This document shows, piece after piece, positions 54,944 to 63,871 of a stretch of DNA of 64,000 nt. The stretch's first letter is position 1. Each line of letters opens with the position of its first letter. This DNA comes from Cyanobacteria bacterium UBA2566 (GTDB lineage Bacteria; Cyanobacteriota; Cyanobacteriia; Cyanobacteriales; Desertifilaceae): NCBI GenBank assembly GCA_002340255.1, contig DDLS01000034.1, forward strand, positions 1 through 64,000, read 5' to 3'. The notes below the pieces were generated by a model that searched no databases, was not told where the DNA came from, and saw only the letters and a list, made by a program, of their open reading frames with translations. The translations under genes were made by a program, and so were the position numbers.

Positions 54944-56308
54944 TTAATTTTTTTTTTCAAACCAGAATCCGGCTGCCATGACACCTAAGCCGCAGAGAAT
55001 GAAGACAATAGATTTTAATAATAATCCTGTCTCATATTCTAACATGCGGCTAATAATTTGACTGGTCAATAATATTAACCCACTCCAAAATCTTAAGCGA
55101 GTTCCTTGTTTTAATCCGATACGAATTAAGTTCACGGCTAAGAGAAAGATCTCGATATTGATGATTAAGGGGGCGAAAATGGGTAATGGATAGATTAGAC
55201 TGTGCCAGAGGAACAGAGCGCTAGTTATGGTTAAAAGATTGATGACTAGAAAGCTAGAACTATCGAAACGCCGGAGATCGCCGGATCGCCGAGATTTAGC
55301 CAGTTGAAACCACTGCCATACCGTTAACCCTACTAAGGCAAAAATATCGAGACTTAATTCCCATCCCCCTAGGGTGTCGTCAATATTACCCCAACCACCC
55401 CAGCTATTCCACCATCCATGGAAGGAAAAGAGGTATAACTGTAGAGCAATCAGCAATAGAGCTAATCTACGAGCAAGGGGCTGAAACAGTTGGCAATCGA
55501 AGTTGCCCAAGGCGATCGCGCGATCGTTGTAACTCCACAAAAATGCGGGTGGCAATGTTAACCCTAATGTCAGTTTAACTACGGTGGGAACGCTCCATAC
55601 GCCGATCGCCGCAAGCTGTATCCATACGGTAGGAATAAACGCTATCATCATTAAGGCGAAAATGACCCGTGAATTCCACCAACGAGCTAAAATAATTCCG
55701 ACTACCCCCGTAATTAAGGGTGCATGTTGCAAAATTCTGGCAATTCCTGGTAATCTCCCGATAGACAACCAATCATCTAGACTCGATCCATAGGCAAGAG
55801 CCATTAACACAAGGGAAACAAACCCTAAGAGAGTCATTCGCAAGCTAATAGCTAAACTGGTTACCCCCAATCCCCAAATCAGATAGAGTTGATAAATGGG
55901 GACATCTAAGTGAAACATTTGGGACATCAATCCCAAGTTCGCACCCAGGAGAAGAGTGCCCAAGAGCAATAAACCTTGGCCAAATCGATGTTGCCATCGA
56001 TCGGAGGTAAATCGCCATAAGTAAAATCCAATACCATGAGTGAGGATTAAACTCGATAGTAATATGCCTATTTTGAGCGATCGCGGCCATCCTTGCCAAT
56101 TGGCTGCCACAAATGCGATCGCTCCCAATCCCAACAATACTGCTCCTAATCCCACCAATACAGCAATAAATCGGTTACTGGCGGCTGCTTCCAGGCGATC
56201 GAACTGATAGCGATCGGATAATTGAGTATAAATTTGATCAGAAATCAACCCTTCAGATTTCCAAATTTCAGCCTCTTGGCGCAATTGGCGACGAAATTTC
56301 TCGGCCAT
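54944..56308 (-). CDS. DUF2157 multi-span membrane protein
   Basis: The 454-residue protein has an N-terminal cytoplasmic helix (MAEKFRRQLRQEAEIWKSEG, LISDQIYTQLSDRYQFD), the DUF2157 hallmark, followed by about 12 membrane spans beginning IAVLVGLGAVLLGLGAIAFV. The family is found next to GDYXXLXY proteins. It is proposed here to be a membrane complex of unknown role. Confidence 0.9.
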   Translation of the reverse strand: MAEKFRRQLRQEAEIWKSEGLISDQIYTQLSDRYQFDRLEAAASNRFIAVLVGLGAVLLGLGAIAFVAANWQGWPRSLKIGILLSSLILTHGIGFYLWRFTSDRWQHRFGQGLLLLGTLLLGANLGLMSQMFHLDVPIYQLYLIWGLGVTSLAISLRMTLLGFVSLVLMALAYGSSLDDWLSIGRLPGIARILQHAPLITGVVGIILARWWNSRVIFALMMIAFIPTVWIQLAAIGVWSVPTVVKLTLGLTLPPAFLWSYNDRAIALGNFDCQLFQPLARRLALLLIALQLYLFSFHGWWNSWGGWGNIDDTLGGWELSLDIFALVGLTVWQWFQLAKSRRSGDLRRFDSSSFLVINLLTITSALFLWHSLIYPLPIFAPLIINIEIFLLAVNLIRIGLKQGTRLRFWSGLILLTSQIISRMLEYETGLLLKSIVFILCGLGVMAAGFWFEKKN

Positions 56309-56339
56309 AAGATTACTCGATCTTCTCAGTTAAGTGAAT

Positions 56340-56984
56340 TCACTGAAGTTGCTCGCGACCGTTACGAACCACCCGCAACATCTCGCCTAGACGACTTTCA
56401 AGATCCTGCAATACCTGATCTGCATAATCATCAGCTCCTTTTTGAATCATCTCACACTCTTCCAGAAGTTTCTGACGCTGGAGTTCTAAATCTTGCGTGG
56501 ACTGTTTTTCTAGCTCCTGTAATTCCAAAACTAAATTTTCCTTCGTCTTTTGGCACTCCTGTAGCGTTTGTTGCCAAATCGCTTGAGCTTCCTGTTCCGC
56601 TTGCTGGACTAAGCTCATTTCGTCTAAAATCTCACTAGCCTGTTGTTCTGCGGCACTAATGAGATCCTGAGAATACCGTTTCGCTTTGAGCATAATTTCA
56701 TCTCGATTACTCACCAAGGTCACTGATTGCTCAAAGACTTTGGGTAAATGGAACTGAATTAACTCAATTTGATCTAATAACTGGTCTTCATCCACAAACG
56801 TATAGCGTGTCCAAGGAATACGAGTACTCATCAAAATCATTTCTTTGAGTCGCTCTAATTCTTCTTGAATATCAACTTCTGGTTTAGTATTGAGTCCACT
56901 GGTTCCATTGGCGGAGGATTCGGCCTGGGGGGGTTCGTGGGGTTCACGTTCTGAGTTTATGGGGGAGGGGTCTTGTTGTAGCAT
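56340..56984 (-). CDS. DivIVA-like coiled-coil protein
   Basis: The 214-residue protein has an N-terminal Pro/Ser-rich tail, then a folded stretch (IPWTRYTFVDEDQLLDQIEL, IQFHLPKVFE), then a long coiled coil rich in Glu/Gln (about 105-205). The pattern (VDEDQLLDQIELIQFHLPK) resembles cyanobacterial DivIVA/Cdv3-type division proteins. Its start overlaps the coaD 3' end by 28 bp, so the two are translationally linked. Confidence 0.7.
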   Translation of the reverse strand: MLQQDPSPINSEREPHEPPQAESSANGTSGLNTKPEVDIQEELERLKEMILMSTRIPWTRYTFVDEDQLLDQIELIQFHLPKVFEQSVTLVSNRDEIMLKAKRYSQDLISAAEQQASEILDEMSLVQQAEQEAQAIWQQTLQECQKTKENLVLELQELEKQSTQDLELQRQKLLEECEMIQKGADDYADQVLQDLESRLGEMLRVVRNGREQLQ

Positions 56985-57469
56985 TTATAGATATCGAGGG
57001 CAACGTGATGGGGAACTAGGTGATTGATGGAAGCGCCAAATTTAGCGATTTCTTTAACCAGACTGCTACTCAGAAAGCCATATTCTGTAGACGTTGCCAG
57101 AAACACCGTTTCTATTTCCTCTAGGAGGGTTTTGTTGGTGTGGGCCATTTGGAGTTCTTTTTCAAAGTCTGATACCACTCTCAGACCCCTCAGCAACACT
57201 TGGGCCTGCTGCATTTTAGCATAGTTTACGGTTAGACCATCAAAACTGTCAACTTTGATATTGGTTAAATGTTCGGTGGCTTTTTGGATCTGACTAATCC
57301 GCTTAGTCACTGAAAAGAGGGGATTTTTGTTGGGGTTAACCATGACAACCACAATCACCTCGTGGAATAGATTACAACCCCGTTCAATGATATCGAGATG
57401 TCCTAGGGTGATTGGGTCGAAGCTTCCTGGGTAAATGGCAGTTAGGAGTGAACCCATAAATTGGCCCAT
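56957..57469 (-). CDS. coaD: Phosphopantetheine adenylyltransferase
   Basis: The 170-residue protein (or 166 from ATG 57457, MGSLLTAIYPGSFDP) carries YPGSFDPITLGHLDII with the HxGH-type nucleotidyltransferase motif (TLGH) and FLSSSLVKEIAKFG near the C-terminus. It makes dephospho-CoA from phosphopantetheine. The C-terminus overlaps the next gene by 28 bp. Confidence 0.95.
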   Translation of the reverse strand: MGQFMGSLLTAIYPGSFDPITLGHLDIIERGCNLFHEVIVVVMVNPNKNPLFSVTKRISQIQKATEHLTNIKVDSFDGLTVNYAKMQQAQVLLRGLRVVSDFEKELQMAHTNKTLLEEIETVFLATSTEYGFLSSSLVKEIAKFGASINHLVPHHVALDIYKCYNKTPPP

Positions 57470-57492
57470 TAGATGAAGTACATGAGGATTAT

Positions 57493-57535
57493 AAAATTAA
57501 AAATTAATAATCAACAATTATTAATTTTTAATTTT
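57493..57535 (-). terminator. Perfect 19-bp AT-only inverted repeat between lyase and coaD
   Basis: AAAATTAAAAATTAATAAT (57493-57511) and its exact complement (57517-57535) flank a 5-nt loop. It lies directly downstream of the minus-strand lyase gene (stop at 57542). The stem has no G-C pairs, unlike a classical intrinsic terminator, but the following A/T run on the other strand could still act bidirectionally. Alternatively a small mobile palindrome. Confidence 0.55.
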
Positions 57536-57541
57536 TAATTA

Positions 57542-58051
57542 TTACCCATTCCCCAATCGAATTTCAGTACATAGAGAGGCAAAAACAGTTTCACCAGAGA
57601 CTTGGGTAAGACTGGTTCGGAGGCGAAAGTTGGGGGAAGCAAACCAGATACGGTCTTCGGAAACTTGCCCTTGGGATTCTATTCTTAAGGTTAGAATTTC
57701 GTCTTCATCTAGAATAAAAGAACCCGGAGGAGAACCGTCAAGGGAGGAGAAAAATTTGCCCCTCTGGGGGGTTTGAACATCACTATCGCCCACCCAAACC
57801 AATAGACGCTCTCCCTTGTAGGATTGGGCAGAGGGATCAATGGTGGCTTCCCAGGTTACAAGAGTGCCTCCTAAGACGTTTTTTAGGCCATGGCGATCGC
57901 TAAGTGCCTTTACTTTGGGGTCATCGCTGGCTAGAAAATCGACATAGAGGGTAGATTTGCCGGTCTGGGTTTGACTGGATTCGACCGGATGGGCAGTGCG
58001 CTGGGAAAACCATTTCCCCGCAGTCTGTTGTAAAAATTCCGTAATATTCAT
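57542..58051 (-). CDS. CpcS/CpeS-family phycobiliprotein lyase
   Basis: The 169-residue lipocalin-like protein opens MNITEFLQQTAGKWFSQRTA, matching the CpcS/CpcU N-terminal FxxxSxGxWxSQR signature, and ends with FASPNFRLRTSLTQ and FASLCTEIRLG. These lyases attach phycocyanobilin to Cys84-type sites of phycobiliproteins; CpcU works as a partner of CpcS. Which of the two this is cannot be decided. It is consistent with a phycobilisome-bearing host. Confidence 0.88.
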   Translation of the reverse strand: MNITEFLQQTAGKWFSQRTAHPVESSQTQTGKSTLYVDFLASDDPKVKALSDRHGLKNVLGGTLVTWEATIDPSAQSYKGERLLVWVGDSDVQTPQRGKFFSSLDGSPPGSFILDEDEILTLRIESQGQVSEDRIWFASPNFRLRTSLTQVSGETVFASLCTEIRLGNG

Positions 58052-58325
58052 TAAAACTCTCGTACTATCTCCACAAGTTGAGCATCAGTATTGGGAAAAA
58101 AGCCAAAATTCTATTTTAGAGCTACAGGAGACGATTCAAGCGATCGCATCTTATGAGATGATAGGTAAGGCAATCCGGAACATTATAGCCGGTTGTCTGG
58201 ATTGGTGAAGTTAACCGGCTTGTCCCCAACTCTTAGCCCAAAGAAGCAACGAAACGAGTTAACAGGCTTCCCTATCCTCAATTTTTGCACTCATCTCCAG
58301 CCCTTGGAATAAAAACCCTTAAAGC

Positions 58326-59402
58326 ATGACCGAATCAACTGAGATATCTCCCAAATCAACTGAGATACCCTATCTATTACGCGCTACCCGTGGCGAAGTT
58401 CTCTCACGCCCCCCCGTTTGGATGATGCGGCAGGCAGGACGTTACATGAAAGTATACCGCGACCTGCGAGATAAGTATCCGAGCTTTCGGGAACGCTCCG
58501 AAAATCCCGAATTATCCCTAGAAATTTCTCTGCAACCCTATCGGGCCTTTCAACCGGATGGGGTGATTCTGTTTTCCGATATTCTCACGCCCCTACCGGG
58601 AATGGGAATTCCTTTTGATATTGTCGAGAGTAAAGGGCCAGTCATTGACCCCCCGATGCGCTCTTTACAACAGATAGAAGCAGTAACTTCATTAAACCCA
58701 GAAGAATCATTGCCCTTTGTGGGTCAAGTGTTGCGAGAGCTACGGACAGAAGTGGGGAATAAGGCGGCTGTGTTGGGCTTTGTGGGTTCTCCTTGGACGT
58801 TAGCCGCTTATATGATTGAAGGCAAAACCTCAAAAACCTATAGCAACATTAAGCAAATGGCTTTTAGTGAGCCAGAGATGTTACACCAACTGTTGGGTAA
58901 GGTGGCTGATTCGATCGCGACTTATGTCAAATACCAAATTAAAAATGGCGCTCAAGTCGTACAATTATTTGACTCTTGGGCGGGTAATCTCAGTCCCATT
59001 GACTATGAAGCTTTAGCCCTACCCTATCAACAACGGGTGGTTGAGCAAGTGAAGGCTGAATATCCCAACACGCCCCTGATCCTATATATTAGTGGTAGCG
59101 CCGGTGTTTTTGATTTGATGCCTAAATCGGGAGTCGATATCATTAGTGTAGATTGGACCGTGGATATGAGGGATGCTCGGTCTCGCTTACCAGAAACCAT
59201 GGGGGTACAAGGCAATGTCGATCCAGGTGCGCTCTTTGGCTCTAAAGACTTTATCCGCGATCGCGTGTTAGACACGGTTCGCAAAGCTGGCAACAAGCGT
59301 CATATCCTCAACCTCGGTCATGGGATTTTACCAGGAACTCCTGAAGAAAATGCCCAATTTTTCTTTGAAACAGCGAAACAACTGGATCTGGCTACCTGTT
59401 AA
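58326..59402 (+). CDS. hemE: Uroporphyrinogen decarboxylase
   Basis: The 358-residue enzyme converts uroporphyrinogen III to coproporphyrinogen III in the heme and chlorophyll branch. RPPVWMMRQAGRYMKVYRDL carries the first family signature and GFVGSPWTLAAYMIEGK the second; FSDILTPLPGMGI contains the catalytic Asp. The SDR gene begins 6 bp later. Confidence 0.97.
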   Translation: MTESTEISPKSTEIPYLLRATRGEVLSRPPVWMMRQAGRYMKVYRDLRDKYPSFRERSENPELSLEISLQPYRAFQPDGVILFSDILTPLPGMGIPFDIVESKGPVIDPPMRSLQQIEAVTSLNPEESLPFVGQVLRELRTEVGNKAAVLGFVGSPWTLAAYMIEGKTSKTYSNIKQMAFSEPEMLHQLLGKVADSIATYVKYQIKNGAQVVQLFDSWAGNLSPIDYEALALPYQQRVVEQVKAEYPNTPLILYISGSAGVFDLMPKSGVDIISVDWTVDMRDARSRLPETMGVQGNVDPGALFGSKDFIRDRVLDTVRKAGNKRHILNLGHGILPGTPEENAQFFFETAKQLDLATC

Positions 59403-59408
59403 TTGATT

Positions 59409-60431
59409 ATGACCCTAACCCCATCAACCCCGAAAAAAAAACGGATTTTCATGACCGGTGCAAGCGGTTGTATCGGCCACTATATCGCTGAGTCACTGAT
59501 TCAAAAGACCGGTCATGAATTGTTTTTGCTGGTGAGGAAACCAGAAAAATTACAATTCGACTATCAAGTGCGATCGGGAATTACCCTATTAGAAGGCGAT
59601 TTGCGCGAGATTGGCCAATATAACGATCTGTTAAGTACGGTCGATGGGGCAATTTTAGCCGCTACTGCTTGGGGTGGCCCTAGAGAAGTGTTTGATATTA
59701 ATGTGGTTAAAACTATTCAATTGATCAAAGCCTTAGATCCGAATGTTTGTAACCAAGTCATCTACTTTTCTACTGCCAGCATTTTGGGTCAAGATAATCA
59801 GCTTTTACCCCAAGCAGGACAGTTGGGAACCGATTATATTCGCTCTAAGTACGATTGTTATCAGCAACTGAGCAAACTAACCAGCGCCCCTCCCATTTCC
59901 ATTGTTTTTCCTACCTTAGTATTTGGGGGAGATGAGAATAAACCCTATTCCCATCTATCCTCTGGATTATCAGAAATTCCCAAATGGATTAACTTGGCTC
60001 GTTTTTTTAGCGCCGATGGTAGTTTTCATTTTCTTCATGCTTATGATATTGCCCAAGTCATTACCCATTTGGTCGATCGTACCCTTCCCTCCGATCCCAA
60101 TGAAAGTTTTGCCTTTGCCCATCATTTAGTTTTAGGAAATCCCGTTCTTAGCGTCGATGAAGGGATTGCCCAAATTTGCCAGTTTTTACAGAAAAAAATC
60201 TATTTTCGGATTCCCCTATCTGTTGCTTTAGCTGATACCCTCATTGGTATTTTGCGGTTAATTGGGGTGAAAATTGAAATGGGAGCTTGGGATCAGTTTT
60301 GTATGCGCTATCGCCATTTTCGCTATCAAAACCCAGTTAGTCCAGAGACTCTAGGTTTAACGACTTATTGTCCCACCTTAAGTGATTTACTTAAAATTAG
60401 CAGTATTCGGTCAGTCGCCCAGACTGAGTGA
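59409..60431 (+). CDS. Extended short-chain dehydrogenase/reductase (NAD-dependent epimerase family)
   Basis: Read from ATG 59409, about 340 residues. The Rossmann motif FMTGASGCIGHYIAESL is clear, and YIRSKYDCYQQL gives the YxxxK pair of extended SDRs. The C-terminal third has a helical, possibly membrane-associated segment (SVALADTLIGILRLIGVKIE). Substrate unknown. It follows hemE by 6 bp, so co-transcription is likely. Confidence 0.85.
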   Translation: MTLTPSTPKKKRIFMTGASGCIGHYIAESLIQKTGHELFLLVRKPEKLQFDYQVRSGITLLEGDLREIGQYNDLLSTVDGAILAATAWGGPREVFDINVVKTIQLIKALDPNVCNQVIYFSTASILGQDNQLLPQAGQLGTDYIRSKYDCYQQLSKLTSAPPISIVFPTLVFGGDENKPYSHLSSGLSEIPKWINLARFFSADGSFHFLHAYDIAQVITHLVDRTLPSDPNESFAFAHHLVLGNPVLSVDEGIAQICQFLQKKIYFRIPLSVALADTLIGILRLIGVKIEMGAWDQFCMRYRHFRYQNPVSPETLGLTTYCPTLSDLLKISSIRSVAQTE

Positions 60432-60516
60432 TGTTTTCTGGATGGGGAGGACACGGTGACGCGGAAATAGCCCATTGTCTATGCCCCATTCCCTATCCCC
60501 TATTCCCTATTTCCCC

Positions 60517-61404
60517 ATGACTAGCCCATCGACACCTCAAACCGATCCCACCTGGCTGAGTATTATTAAACTCTTGCGCTGGAATAAACCTGCCGGTCGG
60601 TTTATTTTGATGGTTCCAGCGTTATGGGCGGTATTTCTGGCAGCACGGGGAACTCCGCCCCTTCCCCTAGTGGGGGTCATCATTGTTGGCACATTCGTTA
60701 CCAGTGCTGCGGGTTGTGTGATTAATGACCTATGGGATCGCAATATTGATCCAGAAGTAGAACGGACTCGTAGCCGTCCCCTCGCTTCTCGCGCCCTCTC
60801 CATTCAGGTTGGAGTGGCGATCGCCATTTTAGCTCTGCTGTGCGCTGCTGTCTTAGCCCTCTATCTCAACCGATTTAGCTTTCTTCTGTGCGTCGCTGCT
60901 GTTCCCGTCATTGTCTTTTATCCCACCGCTAAACGCGTATTTCCTGTTCCCCAACTTGTCCTCTCCATTGCCTGGGGATTTGCCGTACTGATTAGCTGGA
61001 GCGCCGTTACTGCTAACCTCGAACCGGCAACTTGGGTCCTCTGGAGCGCAGTAATCCTCTGGACTCTAGCATTTGATACAGTCTACGCCCTCCCCGATCG
61101 CCAAGATGACGAACGGATCGGTGTCAACTCCAGTGCCCTGTTTTTCGGCGATAAGACTCCCATCGCTGTAGGCATCTTTTTTACCGGAACTGCTGTTTTA
61201 TTAGCCTTAGAAAGCCAATTTATGGCATTAAACTGGACATTTTGGTTGGGATGGAGCCTCGCCATTATCTTCTGGGCGAAACAGGTTTACGATCTCCTGC
61301 AACCAGAAGTTTCCCCCACCCTCTACAGTCAAATTTTTGGTCAAAACGTGATGATTGGCTTTGTCCTCTTAGCTGCGATGATTTCTGGCACACTCTTGGC
61401 TTAA
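60517..61404 (+). CDS. ubiA: 4-hydroxybenzoate polyprenyltransferase (plastoquinone pathway)
   Basis: Start is set at ATG 60517 (MTSPSTPQTDPTWLS), since the earlier ATG at 60475 runs through an AT/CCCTATT-repeat leader. It is about 295 residues with nine spans. The prenyl-diphosphate motifs are NDLWDRNIDPEVERTRSRPL and DTVYALPDRQDDERIG. In cyanobacteria this UbiA-type enzyme prenylates 4-hydroxybenzoate for plastoquinone-9. Confidence 0.93.
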   Translation: MTSPSTPQTDPTWLSIIKLLRWNKPAGRFILMVPALWAVFLAARGTPPLPLVGVIIVGTFVTSAAGCVINDLWDRNIDPEVERTRSRPLASRALSIQVGVAIAILALLCAAVLALYLNRFSFLLCVAAVPVIVFYPTAKRVFPVPQLVLSIAWGFAVLISWSAVTANLEPATWVLWSAVILWTLAFDTVYALPDRQDDERIGVNSSALFFGDKTPIAVGIFFTGTAVLLALESQFMALNWTFWLGWSLAIIFWAKQVYDLLQPEVSPTLYSQIFGQNVMIGFVLLAAMISGTLLA

Positions 61405-61534
61405 TCAAAGGGCTTACTCCTGACTAGCAGCTCTCTGGAGTCCAAACCGGTTGCTCTCCCTGTCCCCAAAACCCATCAAATTTAGTCACAGAAACATCAC
61501 CCGCCCCTAGGGGGATGTGGGTGGTTTTTAATTG

Positions 61535-61567
61535 AGAAGCCGGATTTCTTCAAGAAACCCGGCTTCC
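61535..61567 (+). terminator. Near-perfect hairpin after ubiA, related to the GAAACCCGG repeats
   Basis: GAAGCCGGATTTCTTC and CAAGAAACCCGGCTTC form a stem of about 15 bp with one mismatch and almost no loop, about 130 bp after the ubiA stop. The core GAAACCCGG is shared with the repeats at 44719 and 46985, so it may be a dispersed element doubling as terminator. No long U-run follows. Confidence 0.5.
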
Positions 61568-61643
61568 GGCTTAAATCGATAATTGGTATATCGTTTCTTA
61601 AATTTTTGATCTTAAAACACGGTTGATCTGATCGATTGTGTGC

Positions 61644-61943
61644 TTAAGCTAAGGCAAGGTCTTGATCTAAATCATCCTCAACTACACTCAAGTTGGGGCG
61701 TGACTCTTTGAGGGCAACAGTTTCTAAAGAATTAGACTGGGTTTCAATCGCGGTTAAGGGTTCATACTGCCAAAGTCCTAAACCTTCCCAAGACGGGGCA
61801 AAAGCTGGAATAGCTAAGGGACAAGCTTTCCATCCACCGCGCACAGGAACATTGAGTTGTTGGCAGTTGCCCCCTCGCCGACCTTCAGGAGTAAAGTGGC
61901 GGCAATACCGACAAGCGGAGGTTTGACAATTGGAATTGTTCAT
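61644..61943 (-). CDS. Small cysteine-rich protein
   Basis: The 99-residue protein has an N-terminal Cys cluster (SNCQTSACRYCRHFTPEGRR, GGNCQQL, WKACPLAIPAF: Cys at about 6, 11, 14, 27 and 41), suggesting zinc or Fe-S binding. The C-terminal half is acidic and flexible. HFTPEGRRGGNC and VRGGWKACPLA recall a conserved cyanobacterial mini-protein of unknown role. It is a lone gene convergent with ubiA. Confidence 0.7.
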   Translation of the reverse strand: MNNSNCQTSACRYCRHFTPEGRRGGNCQQLNVPVRGGWKACPLAIPAFAPSWEGLGLWQYEPLTAIETQSNSLETVALKESRPNLSVVEDDLDQDLALA

Positions 61944-62405
61944 GGCAGATCCTCAATAGGGGGCGGATATCGGCTTCTATTCTATTTTCAGTTATCTTTT
62001 AGAGAAATTGAAAATAGCTTTATACTTTTTTTATGTTTGCTTTAAATTTGGACATGAATTCTCCGTTTCCACTATCATCTCTTTCAGGAATAAGGGGTTA
62101 TTTCCGGGATAAACGATTGGGGATCAACAAGACTGCCCCAAGTGCGCTGATGCTTAATCTGGATCGCCTCCGTTATAATCCGGGTAATAAAAATACGGAT
62201 GAAGGACGGATTCCTTGCTCTTGGTTTGCCGTTAGAGCGATCGCCAAAACGTAGTCAGTATTACCAAAAATCCCGAGAAACATAGCTCGAATTTAAATGT
62301 TTGTGAATAAAATTCTAGGGTCTCCCTATCATTACGCATCAAAATAAGATACAATCAACCCTCAAATAAGCAGATTCACCGAATCACTACGGCAAGACCT
62401 TGGCG
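61944..62405. other. Intergenic region without supported gene (462 bp)
   Basis: A 73-codon frame (62033-62254) lacks a ribosome binding site and any recognisable motif, and is not called. The region should hold promoters for the divergent Cys-rich gene and for the gene at 62406. No RNA gene was recognised. Confidence 0.45.
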
Positions 62406-63857
62406 ATGAGTAACCGTTTTCCTGCAAAACCAGCACCCCAACCCCACCAGACCTATGCCATCTCCCTACCGCTGCAAGCGGCTCTCACGAGTCTCAATGT
62501 CAGCCTAGAGGAAGAACTAACCCGATATCGGCGATATCGCCAAGGATATACTCCACCTCTGAAAAGCTATGCGTTAACGGCAACAGCGCAAGGACATGGC
62601 GGAAAAACCTTAGAGTTAGTCTCACCGCCGCCTCCAGAGCGCTCCCAACCGAAGCGCCCCCCCTCTCCAGAGACGCTAGAAACTGCTCCAGAACTTCCAG
62701 CCTCTCTATCTCCCTCGGCGGATACTGATTCAGGGGCTGCCCTATCCACCTCTTTTGCCCATCAAAACCTGGCTGAACCGGATACAGGGTTTGAAGCCGA
62801 CAGTCCCCCAGAGGATTATTTGGAATCTTCAGAAGAATTGCTCAGAAGTTTAGCCGAGGAAGAAGAGGAAGACGAAAGCTCTATCCCTACCCCAGCATTT
62901 AATCCCTGGCTTACTCCTCTGGGGATCGGTTCCACACTGCTCTTGATTCTGCTGTGCATTACATTTGGGGTGATTTTTCTTAATCCTTCTCTGATGCGCT
63001 ACTTGTTTCCCAATAGTCCCTTCCGGCAGCCTAATCCCACCGTTCCTGAATCTGCTCCAGAACCTGCGACAACTCCAGCTAATTCTTCTAACGTTTCCCA
63101 CTCTTCCCCTCGCCCAACTTCAGAATTTGGCCAGTTAACCCTGGAGAGTTTGAGTGTTCTGGAACCCAAGCAATCTCCCCAACCCTCTCCAGTGGTTTCC
63201 CCGATTCCGGTGGCTTCGCCTGTAGTCGCGAAAGCTCCAGTAGAGCCGCCCACTGCCTCGGAGTCTAACCGCTCATCAGGGCTGAATTTGCGGGTGTTGA
63301 GCTTGCCGATTCTTTCCGCTGCACCGGAACCAGAATCAGAATTGCCTCAACCGCCAACGCCTCAAGTGACACCTGGACAAGCAGTTGAACCTTCAGCCCC
63401 TTTACCTCCTGCTCCTCCAGTTGTGCCTGGGGTGACTGCTCCCCCCAATCCTCACGAGTTGCCCCAGTTGCAAGCAGCAGCACCTATCATGCCTCCAGAG
63501 GTTCCGTCATTTGCTGAACCGGTACCTGAACCTATCCCTCCTCAAAATTATCTTCAGGGTTTTACGGGATCTGTTCCTATCCCAGTAGATATGCCTCCAG
63601 AACAGGAATGGATGCCGGAACCGGTGGCGACTTTGCCGGAGTCCGAGAATGGTCAATCCTATTCTGTCGTGGCTCATTATGAGGATGGAAGTACGATGGC
63701 GAAAATTCAAGCCTTGGTTCCCAACGCTTATTTGCGCAATTTTGCGGATGGGATTTATGTGTATTTGGGGTCATTTTATCATCGAGAGATGGCAGAAACG
63801 TTCGTGGAGGAACTGAAAATTGAGGGAATTTCTGCCAAAATTTATGATGATGAGTAA
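62406..63857 (+). CDS. Single-span membrane protein with SPOR-like C-terminus
   Basis: Read from ATG 62406 (TTG 62400 is possible), about 483 residues. There is a cytoplasmic N-terminus with an N-terminal conserved block (YAISLPLQAALTSLNVSLEE, LTRYRRYRQG), an acidic stretch, one span (about 173-195, GIGSTLLLILLCITFGVIFL), a long Pro-rich extracytoplasmic linker and a C-terminal fold (YSVVAHYEDGSTMAKIQALV, then IYVYLGSFYHREMAETFVEE) resembling a SPOR peptidoglycan-binding domain. It lies 14 bp before a pspA paralogue. Confidence 0.75.
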   Translation: MSNRFPAKPAPQPHQTYAISLPLQAALTSLNVSLEEELTRYRRYRQGYTPPLKSYALTATAQGHGGKTLELVSPPPPERSQPKRPPSPETLETAPELPASLSPSADTDSGAALSTSFAHQNLAEPDTGFEADSPPEDYLESSEELLRSLAEEEEEDESSIPTPAFNPWLTPLGIGSTLLLILLCITFGVIFLNPSLMRYLFPNSPFRQPNPTVPESAPEPATTPANSSNVSHSSPRPTSEFGQLTLESLSVLEPKQSPQPSPVVSPIPVASPVVAKAPVEPPTASESNRSSGLNLRVLSLPILSAAPEPESELPQPPTPQVTPGQAVEPSAPLPPAPPVVPGVTAPPNPHELPQLQAAAPIMPPEVPSFAEPVPEPIPPQNYLQGFTGSVPIPVDMPPEQEWMPEPVATLPESENGQSYSVVAHYEDGSTMAKIQALVPNAYLRNFADGIYVYLGSFYHREMAETFVEELKIEGISAKIYDDE

Positions 63858-63871
63858 ATGGGGATGGGATT

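Noticed and set aside
62033..62254. 73-codon frame in the gap before the SPOR-like gene
   Set aside because: No ribosome binding site or recognised similarity; left as intergenic.
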